A stretch of 64,000 nucleotides of DNA from Microbacterium sp. SORGH_AS_0888. Lineage in GTDB: Bacteria; Actinomycetota; Actinomycetes; Actinomycetales; Microbacteriaceae. Below, piece by piece: positions 51,628-61,100 of this stretch (within the stretch, counting starts at the first letter, position 1; every line of letters starts with the position of its first letter). The notes beneath the pieces are model-generated. The model saw only the letters and a list, made by a program, of their open reading frames with translations, was not told the origin of the DNA and made no database searches. The stretch spans positions 3,348,001 through 3,412,000 of the forward strand of contig NZ_JAUTAZ010000001.1 in the NCBI RefSeq assembly GCF_030818905.1. Direction: 5' to 3'. The position numbers and the translations under genes were made by a program.

Positions 51628-52697
51628 TCCGCCCGGCGGTCGCGCTGCTGATCTCCGCGATCCTCGCGCTCGCGCCCGCCGGTCCCACCGCCGTCGCCTC
51701 GCCGCTGGGCGACGCGACGGCGGTGCGCGGGGCCGCCGCCACACCCGCGCCGTACACGATGACGTGGGGTGTGACGCCGGCGAACGCCACCGGACCCGAC
51801 GGGCGCCGCGCCGTCTCGCTCGACGCCGAGCCGGGGCAGACCCGGGAGGACCACCTGGCTGTCCGCAACCTCAGCAGTGTCGCGGTGACCTTCGCGCTCC
51901 GCGCCGCCGACGGCTACCTCACCGACACGGGGCGGTTCAACACGCTCTCGTCCGAGCAGGAGTCCGTCGACGCGGGCACGTGGATCAGTCTTCCCCCTTC
52001 CGTGACCGTGCCTGCGGGGGAGACCGTCGTCGTCCCCTTCACGGTCACCGTGCCGGAGCTCGCGCAACCGGGAGATCACGCGGCGGGGATCTCCGCATCC
52101 GTGCTCTCGACCCCGGCTACCGGCGGCACCGGCCTCGGCGTCGAGAGCAGGGTCGGCTTCCGGGTCACCATCCGGGTGGGCGGCGATCTCTCTCCCTCGG
52201 CGCGCATCGACGGTGTCGACGCCGTGTACGAGACGTCGTGGAATCCGTTCGCACCGGGCACGGTCCGCCTGCGCATCGCGGTGACCAACACCGGGAACAT
52301 GCGCTTCGTGGCCGCCGGCGGCGCGATGGTCGGGGGATCCTCCGGCGGGTTCGTCGCGGCCCCCGACCATCGCCACGAGTTCCTCCCGGGCGACTCCCGC
52401 GAGATCACCGCGGTCGTGCGAGGGGTCTGGCCGGGCGTGCTCCTGCCCGCCACCGTCACCGTCGATCCCGAGGTCGTCGCGCTCGACGGCACGGTCGTGA
52501 CCGCGCCGTCGAGCGTCCGCGACGTGTGGGTCTGGGCGCTCCCGTGGCCCCAGCTGCTCGTGGTCATCGGCGTGCTTCTCCTCGTCGCCGCGATCGTGGG
52601 GAGCCGCATCCTCGGACGCCGTCGGCTCGCCGCTCTGCTTCAGGCCGCCCGCGACGAGGGCCGGCGGGACGCGACCGGACGGAGCGGACGACCGTGA
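51609..52697 (+). CDS. DUF916-like membrane-anchored partner of the WxL protein
   Basis: A 362-residue protein. Signal peptide at the N-terminus (LLISAILALAPAGPTAVA). The exported part has two beta-sandwich domains: first YTMTWGVTPANATGPDGRRA, HLAVRNLSSVAVTFALRAAD and TVPAGETVVVPFTVTVPELA, the DUF916-type fold; then VRLRIAVTNTGNMRF and a VTVDPEVVALDGTV strand. A C-terminal transmembrane helix (LLVVIGVLLLVAAIVG, ~residues 318-335) and a basic tail anchor it. GTG 51609 overlaps the WxL gene by 19 bases; no ATG is present near the start, so initiation is not certain. Its stop overlaps the next GTG by four bases. Confidence 0.75.
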   Translation: MGERPLIRPAVALLISAILALAPAGPTAVASPLGDATAVRGAAATPAPYTMTWGVTPANATGPDGRRAVSLDAEPGQTREDHLAVRNLSSVAVTFALRAADGYLTDTGRFNTLSSEQESVDAGTWISLPPSVTVPAGETVVVPFTVTVPELAQPGDHAAGISASVLSTPATGGTGLGVESRVGFRVTIRVGGDLSPSARIDGVDAVYETSWNPFAPGTVRLRIAVTNTGNMRFVAAGGAMVGGSSGGFVAAPDHRHEFLPGDSREITAVVRGVWPGVLLPATVTVDPEVVALDGTVVTAPSSVRDVWVWALPWPQLLVVIGVLLLVAAIVGSRILGRRRLAALLQAARDEGRRDATGRSGRP

Positions 52698-53050
52698 CGG
52701 GAGCCGCAGCTCGCCTCCGTTCGGCGGCGCTGGGCGGGCTGGTCGTCATCCTGTCCGCGCTGCCCGCGCCCGCGCGTGCCGCGGAGGACCCGCCCTCGAG
52801 CGCGATCACGATCACGGTGGAGATCACGCGGGATGCCCCGCCCGCCGTCGATCCGTGTGACGGCGGTGACGGCGCCGACATCCTTCCCGCCACAGGTGCG
52901 GAGCCGCCCGTGCTCCTCGCGTGGGCGGCGCTCGCGGCATCCGGTGTCGGCGCGGCCCTGCTCGTACGGACACGTCGCGGGCGGGCCGCTGCCGCCGGTC
53001 GCGCGCGCCAGGGGGATGCGGCGAGTCCTCAGCGGAGCCCTGCGGTCTGA
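52694..53050 (+). CDS. Small LPATG sortase-anchored surface protein
   Basis: A 118-residue protein from GTG 52694 (GTGA overlap with the previous stop). Signal peptide with GGLVVILSALPAPARAAED; a very short mature part of ~40 residues (SAITITVEITRDAPPAVDPC); then the cell-wall sorting signal: LPATGAE at residues ~67-73, a hydrophobic helix (LLAWAALAASGVGAALLV) and a basic tail. A class-C/E-type sortase would link it to the wall; no sortase gene is in the window. With the WxL and DUF916 proteins it makes a three-part surface operon. Confidence 0.8.
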   Translation: MTGAAARLRSAALGGLVVILSALPAPARAAEDPPSSAITITVEITRDAPPAVDPCDGGDGADILPATGAEPPVLLAWAALAASGVGAALLVRTRRGRAAAAGRARQGDAASPQRSPAV

Positions 53051-53178
53051 GTCCGCGCGTCCGCCGCGCGCCACCGCGGCCGACGCGCATGGAACGGGAT
53101 CTTGCGCCCGGGGCGTTCGTCCGACAGAGTGAGCGTCGGGACCGCGCGTGGGGCGCGGTGAGTCGACAGGGGACGTCG

Positions 53179-53766
53179 ATGAGGCGCTATGCCGCGACAC
53201 TGGGGGTCGCACTCGTGTTCATGCTCGCAGGATGCGGCAGCACCGCCGGCGCTCCTGTCGTCGCGATCCGGTCATCGCCGTCGACGGAGTCAGCCACGCC
53301 GAGCCCGCTGCACACCCCGGTGAGGGTCGTGGAGCAGATCGTGCAGACCGAGCCCGTCGCGTTCGAGCGCGTGTCGGTGGACGACCCCTCGCGTCCGAGG
53401 GGCTCGTCGGCGGTCACGACCCCCGGGGTCGCCGGTGTGCGCTCCAAGACGTTCGAGGTCACCCGCGTCGACGGCGTGGAGACATCCCGGACGCTGGTGA
53501 AGGACGAGGTGACGACCGCCCCGGTCACCGAGGTCACGGCCGTGGGCACCTACGTCGCCCCGCCGCCGGAGCCCGAGCCGGACGTGGCTCAGGCCGGATC
53601 CGGGTGCGACCCGAACTACGCGGACGGTTGCGTCCCCATCGCGAGCGACGTCGACTGCGCGGGCGGCAGCGGCAACGGGCCGGCGTACTTCTCCGGCACG
53701 GCACGCGTCGTCGGACGTGACGTCTACGGTCTCGACCGCGACGGCGACGGCATCGCCTGCGAGTGA
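53179..53766 (+). CDS. Lipoprotein with G5 and excalibur calcium-binding domains
   Basis: A 195-residue lipoprotein: lipobox MLAGCGS at residue ~19, a Ser/Pro spacer, then a G5 domain (~45-125; VRVVEQIVQTEPVAFERVSV, then GVRSKTFEVTRVDGVETSRTL) known to bind cell-wall sugars, a Pro/Glu linker, and an excalibur motif at the end (NYADGCVPIASDVDCAG and YGLDRDGDGIACE) with the DxDxDGxxCE calcium loop. Located outside the cell on the membrane. ATG 53179 is chosen because the signal peptide starts there. It follows the LPATG gene by 128 bases and is convergent with the LCP gene. Confidence 0.88.
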   Translation: MRRYAATLGVALVFMLAGCGSTAGAPVVAIRSSPSTESATPSPLHTPVRVVEQIVQTEPVAFERVSVDDPSRPRGSSAVTTPGVAGVRSKTFEVTRVDGVETSRTLVKDEVTTAPVTEVTAVGTYVAPPPEPEPDVAQAGSGCDPNYADGCVPIASDVDCAGGSGNGPAYFSGTARVVGRDVYGLDRDGDGIACE

Positions 53767-53780
53767 CCGACGGGCATCCG

Positions 53781-55022
53781 TCAGTTGACGCAGGGCAGCG
53801 AGCCGGAGGCCATCGGCTGCTCGGAGTCGCTGTAGCTCTGCTGCGTCGGCGCGGTGCTCGGCGTCGACGCCTCCGTCGGGGCGGGGGAGCCGGCATCCGT
53901 GGGTGTCGTGGTCGGCGCCGCCGTCGAGGCCGGCGGGCTCAGCAGGTCGTGCACGATCTGCTGGATCTTGTCGGTGTCCACGATGTTGACGCTCTCGCCG
54001 TCGACGGTGCCGAAGCTCTCGACCGGCAGGGTCTGGAACGTGATGTCGCCGCCGGCGAGGCGCTGCGCATCGCTGGCGAGGCTCAGCAGGTCGAAGCCCT
54101 GGTCCAGCGCGACGTACTGCTTGGCCGTGTCGACCAGCGTCTGCAGCGTGCCGAAGTTCGTGAAGGTCTGCGCATCCTTCAGCTTGAGCGCGAGCGACAC
54201 CATGAACGCCTGCTGGCGACGTGTGCGGTCGAGGTCGGTGAGCGACACGTCGTCGTACTGCGTGTCACGTCGCTGCCGCACGAAGGCCATGGCCTGCGAG
54301 GCGTCGATCTGCTGCACGCCGGCGGCGAAGTCCGCACCCGAGTACGTGTCGGCGGTCGCGTGGTTCAGGCACACCGTGATCGGCTGCACGGCTTGCGCGA
54401 CGCGGTAGAACGCGGCCATCGTCACCTCGACGAAGTGGTCGATGCGCACCCCGCCCAGGAACTGCGAGACGGTCTGGATCTCGGCCTCGCGGGCGTCGTC
54501 GCGCGCCTGCTGGTACGCGGTCTTCTCGTCCGTGCCCTGGGCCGTCAGGGTGTCGTAGGACGCCTGGAACGTGCGTCCGTAGTCCTCTTTGATCTTCCCC
54601 TTGGACACGCCGTCGGGCGAGTTGGCGTAGTCGACGTAGTCGTCGCGCGGAATCGAGATGCCGACGGCCTTCCCGCCGCCCGCGGGGATGTGGATGTAGA
54701 TCAGCACGTTGGTGTTGTAGCCGCCGACCGAGGAGTCCTCGGCGTGGATCGCATCGTAGATGTCCTGCGGGTAGGGGTCGCCGTTCTCGTCCACCCGGCT
54801 GTCGAGCCCCATCACCAGGATGTTCACCTCTCCCGTGTCCTGGGGGACGCCGGGGCTCGCCGCGGGCATCGCGATGTCGGAGCGATGGATGCCGTTGAGG
54901 TTCGACAGCGTGACGACGACTCCGATGCCGGCGACGACGACCGCCGCCACGACCACGGCGAGGACGCCCACGACGATACGGCGCCGGATGAAGACACGGC
55001 GGGAGACGGGACGGCGAGACAC
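53781..55022 (-). CDS. LytR-CpsA-Psr (LCP) family protein
   Basis: A 413-residue membrane-anchored protein. Short basic cytoplasmic start, one TM helix (VVGVLAVVVAAVVVAGIGVV, ~residues 16-37), then the LCP domain: VNILVMGLDSR near residue 68, the phosphate-binding NTNVLIYIHIPAGGGKAVGI and SIPRDDYVDY (SxPRD), and AMAFVRQRRDTQYDDVSLTDLDRTRRQQAFM with the conserved Arg residues. The family attaches teichoic-acid-like or other glycopolymers to peptidoglycan. The Pro/Thr/Ser tail (TAAPTTTPTDAGSPAPTEAS) is a disordered wall spacer. Full length. Confidence 0.9.
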   Translation of the reverse strand: MSRRPVSRRVFIRRRIVVGVLAVVVAAVVVAGIGVVVTLSNLNGIHRSDIAMPAASPGVPQDTGEVNILVMGLDSRVDENGDPYPQDIYDAIHAEDSSVGGYNTNVLIYIHIPAGGGKAVGISIPRDDYVDYANSPDGVSKGKIKEDYGRTFQASYDTLTAQGTDEKTAYQQARDDAREAEIQTVSQFLGGVRIDHFVEVTMAAFYRVAQAVQPITVCLNHATADTYSGADFAAGVQQIDASQAMAFVRQRRDTQYDDVSLTDLDRTRRQQAFMVSLALKLKDAQTFTNFGTLQTLVDTAKQYVALDQGFDLLSLASDAQRLAGGDITFQTLPVESFGTVDGESVNIVDTDKIQQIVHDLLSPPASTAAPTTTPTDAGSPAPTEASTPSTAPTQQSYSDSEQPMASGSLPCVN

Positions 55023-55117
55023 CGCCTCATCGTGACGGGCGCGTCCTATCGATGCGGTGGGAGGAAGCTGTCGGAACGCTGGACGCCGGGTGGGCTTCGC
55101 CGCGCCCCGGGGACGAG

Positions 55118-55153
55118 ACCGGCCCCTTCACCCGTCGGGGCGAAGGGGCCGGT
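55118..55153 (-). terminator. Hairpin terminator of the desaturase gene
   Basis: ACCGGCCCCTTC and GAAGGGGCCGGT form a perfect 12-bp stem with a 12-base loop, starting 18 bases after the desaturase stop (minus strand). Confidence 0.82.
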
Positions 55154-55170
55154 GACCGCTGCGGCGTGGG

Positions 55171-56281
55171 TCAGACGCGGCGGTAGGTCGAGACCATGGG
55201 GCAGTCGAACGGGTCGCGAGCGGCGAGACCCACACGGTTGAGGTAGTCGATCACGATGCCGTAGGAGCGCAGGATCGTCGTCTCCGTGTAGGGGACGTCC
55301 AGGGTCTGGCACTGCTCGCGCACGATCTCGCGCGCCTGCGCGAGGTGCGGGCGAGGCATGTTCGGGAACAGGTGGTGCTCGATCTGGTAGTTCAGACCGC
55401 CCATGAGCCAGGTGGCCCACCAGCCGCCGCCGACATTGCGCGAGGTCCGGACCTGCTTCGAGAAGAAATCGAGCTTCGCATCCGGGGCGATGATCGGCAT
55501 CCCCTTGTGGTTTGGGGCGAAGGAGGCGCCCATGTACACGCCGAAGACCGCGAGCTGTACGCCGAGGAACGCGAACGCCATGCCGAGCGGCAGGAAGACG
55601 AAGACCGGCACCACGAAGATGCTGAAGCGCACGGCGAGCAGTCCCAGCTCGGTCCATCGGCCTTTGACCGGCCCGCGGGAGAACAGGTGACGGAACGCGA
55701 GAGCGTGCAGGTTCAGCCCCTCGAGGGTGAGGAGGGGGAAGAACAGCCATCCCTGGCGGCGCGTGATCCAGCGCCGGATGCCGCGTGCCTGGGCCGCGTC
55801 GACATCGAGGAACCGAGATCGTGTCGACCTCGATGTCGGGGTCCTTGTCGACGCGGTTGGGGTTGGCGTGGTGGCGCGTGTGCTTGTTCGTCCACCAGGA
55901 GTAGCTCATGCCGACCACGCCGTTGCCGAGCAGCCGGGCGAGACGGTCGTTCGCCGGGCCGGAGGAGAGGATCTGCTTGTGCGCCGCCTCGTGCGAGAGG
56001 AAGGCGACCTGCGTGAACAGGATGCCGAGGGCTCCGGCGATGAGCAGCTGGAACCAGCTGTCGCCCAACAGGATGAATCCGGTGATCGCGCCGCCGAAGC
56101 CGAGGGTGATCGCGCCGCCGACGAGTGCGTAGAACCAGGGCGTTCTGCGGAGGAGTCCGCTTTCGCGGACGACCTGCGCGACATCCGTGTACGCCCGCGC
56201 GATCGGCGGGAACTCGGCTGTGCCGGCGTAGGTCTGGCGAACGGGTCCGAGTCGTGACTCGATGGTCGTGGAGGAGATGAT
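55171..56281 (-). pseudogene. Membrane fatty-acid desaturase, split by a single-base frameshift
   Basis: The first frame runs from TTIESRLGPVRQTYAG through two hydrophobic segments and His boxes one and two (LSHEAAHKQ and NKHTRHHANPNRVDKD) to DIEVDTIS. The rest, from FLDVDAAQARGIRRWI to box three QIEHHLFPNMPRPHLA and the end CPMVSTYRRV, is in the next frame. Deleting one base of the CC at 55813-55814 joins them into ~370 residues, the usual size for an acyl-lipid/acyl-CoA desaturase of the DesA3 type. All three His boxes are intact, so the enzyme would hold a di-iron centre. No ATG/GTG is in frame at the 5' end (coordinate 56281 is approximate), hinting at a second problem there. A GAF-LuxR gene lies directly upstream. 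Confidence 0.8.
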
Positions 56282-56391
56282 GCACCCGCTTCCGTGGGGC
56301 CTTTCGGCCGCTTTTGCCAGAGGCGTCTGCCCATCGCTGCCTTCAGGCTACGCACCCCTGTATGACCCGTCCGGCATACGTCGGCCCTGAC

Positions 56392-56462
56392 CGCGAGACC
56401 AGTCCGGGCCGCCGAGACCGGTGGGTTCATCGCCGGTCTCGGCGCGCGGGACTGGTCTCGCG
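56392..56462. repeat. Nested 71-base hairpin upstream of the desaturase
   Basis: CGCGAGACCAGTCC (56392-56405) pairs with GGACTGGTCTCGCG (56449-56462). Inside it, CGCCGAGACCGG (56410-56421) pairs with CCGGTCTCGGCG (56433-56444). Both stems are perfect. It follows the GAF-LuxR stop (56490) by 27 bases and precedes the desaturase gene. It can be a terminator for the regulator gene or an attenuator for the desaturase. Confidence 0.85.
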
Positions 56463-56489
56463 GTAAAGCGGCGGTGGAGGGGGCGGGGG

Positions 56490-57341
56490 TCAGGGGAGGA
56501 GACCGGCGCGGCGGGCGGCGGTGACGGCGGCGTGACGCGTGGACGCGTCGAACTTCGCCATGGCCGTCGCCAGGTAGGACTTGACCGTCGTCTCGCGCAG
56601 TCCCAGCGCCTCGGAGATCTCCGCGTTCGTGGCGCCCATCGCCGCGTGCGAGAGCACGTCGAGCTCGCGGGGCGAGAGCCTCACGTCGGCTGTGGCCGCG
56701 CGCTCGGCAGGCTCTGCGGTCAGCGACGCGATGCGCTCCTCGACCGCGGCGATGCGGGCGCGCAGCGCCGGGTCCGCGACATCCGCCGCGATCGACCGCA
56801 GGCTCGCATAGCTCTCGCGGAGCTCCTCCCGGGTCGCTGCGGGCAGCCCCTGCTCGGTGCGCGGGGTCGCCATCGCGACGCGCCGATCGACCTCGTCGCG
56901 GATGCGGAGCTCCGTCGCGAGCTCCTCGGCCACCCGCAGCGCCGGCTGGGCGACGGATGCGTCGAGCCCGGCCTGGGACCACGACCCGCAGTACAGCACA
57001 CCCCGTGTGCGGCCGCCCGCGACCACCGGCACCGCGAACAGCGTCGCGATCCCTTCGCCGAGGATCGCCCGGTCGTAGTCGTGGGTGATGCCGCGGGCCG
57101 TGCGGTAGTCCAGGGCGAGGCGCGGGCGGCCCTCGACGAACGCCCGCCCGCCGAGTCCGCGTTCGGCGCGCACGACGAGCCCTTCGATGCTGTGGCTGCG
57201 TGCGCCGACGATCGAGGACACGTGGATCTCGCCCGCTTCGGCCAGACCGCCGAAGGCGATCGGGAACCGGGTCCGGCGTGCCAGATCGCTCACAGCGCGT
57301 GAGACGAGCTGCGAGGTGCTCTGCGTTCCGACGCTGACCAC
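56490..57341 (-). CDS. GAF-domain LuxR-family regulator
   Basis: A 283-residue regulator. Residues ~10-155 form a GAF domain (SDLARRTRFPIAFGGLAEAG, then GLGGRAFVEGRPRLALDY, ILGEGIATLFAVPVVAGGRTRGVLYCGS). A helical linker follows. The C-terminal LuxR HTH is RLSPRELDVLSHAAMGATNAEISEALGLRETTVKSYLATAMAKF (~residues 220-265). No receiver domain. GTG 57341 is used because the frame upstream is low-complexity. In actinobacteria this type is often next to a desaturase or an alkane/aldehyde gene, and here the desaturase follows on the same strand. Signal unknown. Confidence 0.85.
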   Translation of the reverse strand: MVSVGTQSTSQLVSRAVSDLARRTRFPIAFGGLAEAGEIHVSSIVGARSHSIEGLVVRAERGLGGRAFVEGRPRLALDYRTARGITHDYDRAILGEGIATLFAVPVVAGGRTRGVLYCGSWSQAGLDASVAQPALRVAEELATELRIRDEVDRRVAMATPRTEQGLPAATREELRESYASLRSIAADVADPALRARIAAVEERIASLTAEPAERAATADVRLSPRELDVLSHAAMGATNAEISEALGLRETTVKSYLATAMAKFDASTRHAAVTAARRAGLLP

Positions 57342-57440
57342 GATGCACGACCTGCTTCCCGGCGGTGGCGGCGTCTTCGCCGCTTTTGGTAGCGATGAGG
57401 ATATCACCGCCGCCGTCTCGGGGCGGAGGCGCCCGGCGGC

Positions 57441-57954
57441 CTACACGCCGGGCTGCGCCCCCGCCTCGAGGTCGAGGAGGTATCGCTTCACCTCGGGGTG
57501 GCCGCCGTACTCGCCGATCGAGCCGTCGGCGCGCACGACGCGGTGCGCGGGCACGACGATCGAGAACGGCGTCTTCGCGCACGCCGAGCCGACGGCGCGG
57601 TGCGCGCCGGGGCTCCCGGCGAGCGCCGCGACCTCGGCGTAGCTCGCCGTCTGCCCGTACGGGATCGTCCGCACCGCCTGCAGCGCCGCGCGGGTGAAGC
57701 CGGTCACGAGCGACCAGTCCAGGCGGAGATCGAATGAGCGGCGAAGCCCCTCGAAGTACTCGGACAGCTGTTCGGTGGCGGCGGACGGGGCCTCGGCGGG
57801 CTCGGGTGCGACCCCCGAGGCGCCGGCTCCAGCCCTCGAGCACGGCGCCCAGCGGATCGTGCAGCACGTCGAGGGCGAGGAGGCCGGAATCGCTGTGCAG
57901 GAGAAGGATGTCTCCGACCGGTGTCGGCTCGATCTCGAAGCATGGGGGAGTCAT
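57441..57954 (-). pseudogene. Alkyltransferase-like (MGMT family) protein with PAHR active site, frameshifted
   Basis: The frame from ATG 57954 (MTPPCFEIEPTPVGDILLLH) encodes the N-terminal domain to EGWSRRLG. The rest (VAPEPAEAPSAATEQLSEYF to HPEVKRYLLDLEAG) is in the next frame. Removing one C from the run of five at 57812-57816 gives a 170-residue MGMT-type protein with HTH segment IPYGQTASYAEVAALAGSP. The active site, PCHR in true methyltransferases, is PAHR here (IVVPAHRVVRADGS), a two-base codon change that a base-call error would not produce. Cys-less members (ATL proteins) bind alkylguanine and recruit nucleotide excision repair. Unlike small ATLs this one keeps the N-terminal domain. 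Confidence 0.78.
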
Positions 57955-58154
57955 GCCGTCATCCTCACGGGCGCTCGGGCAACGATCGGAGGGGGAGGAG
58001 CGATCTGTGGATGGTGACACCTCGAGAGAGCTCTGGGGAGGAAAGGCCGATCAGAGCGCGTGTCGCCGATCCGGCGAAACTCTGACGCCGTTGACGGGTT
58101 TGTGCAGGCACGGCACCTAAGGTGACTGGTGTGTGGCGTGGAGAGGGCACGGCT

Positions 58155-61100
58155 GTGGCCGGTGCAGACGAGGCGGGAGCAGATGTGCGCCCGAGCGATC
58201 TGAGCGTGGCCGATCCCGGCGTGGAGGTCGGCCATATCGCGGATGCGGAGCGCAGCCGCATCCGCGCGCAGGCCGCGCTGCTGGGGGGTCGCTCGACCCT
58301 TCTCACCTACGACGACACGCCCGAGCGCGGCATCGACATCAACAAAGCCCACCCCGGCAGCCTGCCGCAATTCCTCACCGGCCGCTCGACGCTGCTCTCC
58401 AACCTCTACCGCGACGAGGTCGCTCTGCGCACCGCGCGGATCGCCGCGGAGCGGATCACCGCGAAGAACGTCGAGCTGCGCACCGCCCGCGGCCTGGAGT
58501 CCGTCCATCTCGCCGTGGGCATGGCCTCCTGGAAGATCGGCGGCCAGCCCTACACCGCGCCGGTGCTGCTGCGCCCGCTCGGGATCCGTCGCCACCACAC
58601 CGACTTCGAGCTGAAGCTGCACGGCGGCTTCGCGGTCAACCCCGAGCTGCTGCGCGCGCTCGGCTCGCACTTCGGCATCAGCCTCGACAGCCAGGCGCTC
58701 GCGGCCCTCGCCTACGACGGCAACGTCTTCAAGCCGCAGCCGGTCATCGACCACCTCCGCGCGCTCACGACCCACATCGCCACCTTCACGGTCGTGCCCC
58801 GCCTCGTCGTGTCGAACTTCGTCGACGTCGGCTCGGGCATGGCCCGCGACACGCAGGACCTCGACCGGCCGTTCCTCAACGCCCTCGCCGGGCACCCCGA
58901 CGACCGCGAACGCGTCTCGATCCGCCCGGCGCTGCCGCTCGTGACCAGCCCCGACGACCGCACTCCCGCGGCCGACACGCTGCTGCTCGACGCCGACGAG
59001 GAGCAGGAGGCCGTGCTCGCGCGGATCGCGGCCGGCCACTCGCTCGCCGTGCACACCCTGCCCGGCACCGGGGGCACGCAGACCGTCATCAACGCGATCG
59101 GGGCCCTCGTCGCGAGCGGCAAGCGCGTGCTCGTCACGAGCGCCCGCCGATCGACGCTGGACGGCATCCGCCACCGCCTCGCCGGGATCGGGCTCGACGC
59201 GCTCGCGGTCTCGCCGCGCCGGCTGCGCAGAGACCTCATCCGCGCCATCGGCCGCAACGAGAGGGCGACCGCGCCAGCCGTGTCCGACATCGACGACGCG
59301 CTCGTACGCCTGCGCACGGTGCTGCGCGACTACCGCGGGGCGTTGACCGTGCCGCATCCGGCGCTCGGGACGACGGCGCTCGAGGTCGTGAGCCGGCTCA
59401 CCGAGCTCGCGACCCGCAGCCCCGCACCGTCCACGACCGCACGGTTCGACGTCGCGACCCTCGAGGTGCTGCGTGACAGCCGGCCGGCCGCGGCGAAGCG
59501 TCTGGTGGATGCCGCCCGGCTGGGGGAGTTCCGCTTCGGGCCGGACGACTCGCCCTGGTACGGCGTCGCCTTCGACACGACCGATGCCGCTCGCGCCGCG
59601 CACGCCCTTGCGGGGCGGCTGAACGGGCAGGACGTGCCGAGCCTTCTCGAGCGCGGGTACGAGCTCATCGCGCAGACGCGGATGCGGCCGTTCCGCACGA
59701 TCGACGAGCTCGGCGAGTATGTGCGGCTCCTGCAGGGGATCCGGGAGACGCTCGACAAGTTCAGCCCCAGCGTGTTCGAACGCCCGCTCGTCGAGCTCAT
59801 CCAGGCCCACGCCCCCAAGCGCGATGCGCCGAACATGTCCTCGGCGAACCGTCGCCGACTCAAGAACCTCTCTCGCGAGTACGTGCGTCCCGGCGTCCAC
59901 GTCGGCGACATGTACGAGTCGCTCGTGCGCATCCACCAGCAGCGCGCCGACTGGCAGCGACTGGTCGAGCTGGGCGTCATCCCCGAGGTCCCGGTCGGGC
60001 TCGCCGACGTGCACGTCGCCTGGCAGCGCGTGCACGCGCAGCTCGGAGAGCTCGATGCGATCCTCCGCCGGCCCGAGAGCGCGCGGCTGTCGGCCCTGCC
60101 GATCCCGCACCTCGTGCGCACCCTGGCCGCCCTCGCCGCCGAGTCGTCCTACTTCGAGAACCTCGTCGAGCGCACCGCTCTGCGTGCCGAGCTCGCGGCC
60201 CTGGGGCTCGAGTCGCTGCTCACCGAGCTGTCGGTCCGGCACGTGCCCGAGTCGCAGGTCGCCGCCGAGCTCGAGTTCGCCTGGTGGCAGTCGGCGCTCG
60301 AGCACCTGCTGCGCACGGACCGCGCCCTCCTCGGCGCCAACACGGCGGTCCTCGACCGTCTCGAGCGCGACTTCCGGCTGGTCGACGAGGCGCATGCCGC
60401 CGCATCCGGACCCCTGCTCGCGCACCAGCTCGCCACCCGCTGGCGCATCGGCATCGTCGACCACCCGCACGAGTCCGACGCCCTCAAGAACGCGCTTCGC
60501 GCCGGTGTCGAGAGCCCGGAGGGGCTCCTGCGGGCGGCGCCTACGCTCATGAGCGTGCTGGCACCCGTCTGGATCGCCTCGCCCTATGAGGTTCCCGACA
60601 TCCCCGATGCGCCCGCCTTCGACGTCGTGCTGGTGGCGGATGCGGGCGCTCTCTGCCTCGCAGAGGCCGCCCCCGCGCTCCGCCGGGCGCGACAGGTGGT
60701 GCTGTTCGGCGACCCGGTCACGCAGCGCCCCACCCCCTTCGCGGTGACCGCGGGCGTCGCCTCCGACCGCGACGAGTTCGACGAGCCCTTCGACTCGGTG
60801 AGCGTGTTCGAGCGCGCGAGCGAGCTGCTCGACGTCGCGACCCTGACCCGCAGCTATCGCGCCGGCGGCGAGGACCTCGCCGAGCTCGTGAACGACGCCT
60901 TCTATGGCGGCGAGCTCGTGTCGCTGCCCTGGGCCGGCTCCTACCTCGGGCGCGGCAGCCTCAGCGTCGACTACGTCGAGGGCGGCACGGGCACCCCCGA
61001 CCCGGTCACCGGCGCCGTCGAGAGCCCGGACGCCGAGCTCGCCCGCGTGGTCTCGCTCGTCGTCGAGCACGCAACCGGGCGCCCCACCGAGTCGCTCATG

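Noticed and set aside
55906..58020. 704-codon minus-strand frame spanning MGMT-like, LuxR and desaturase genes
   Set aside because: Only its first ~50 codons are genuine (start of the MGMT-like protein). The rest is out of frame with three different real genes.
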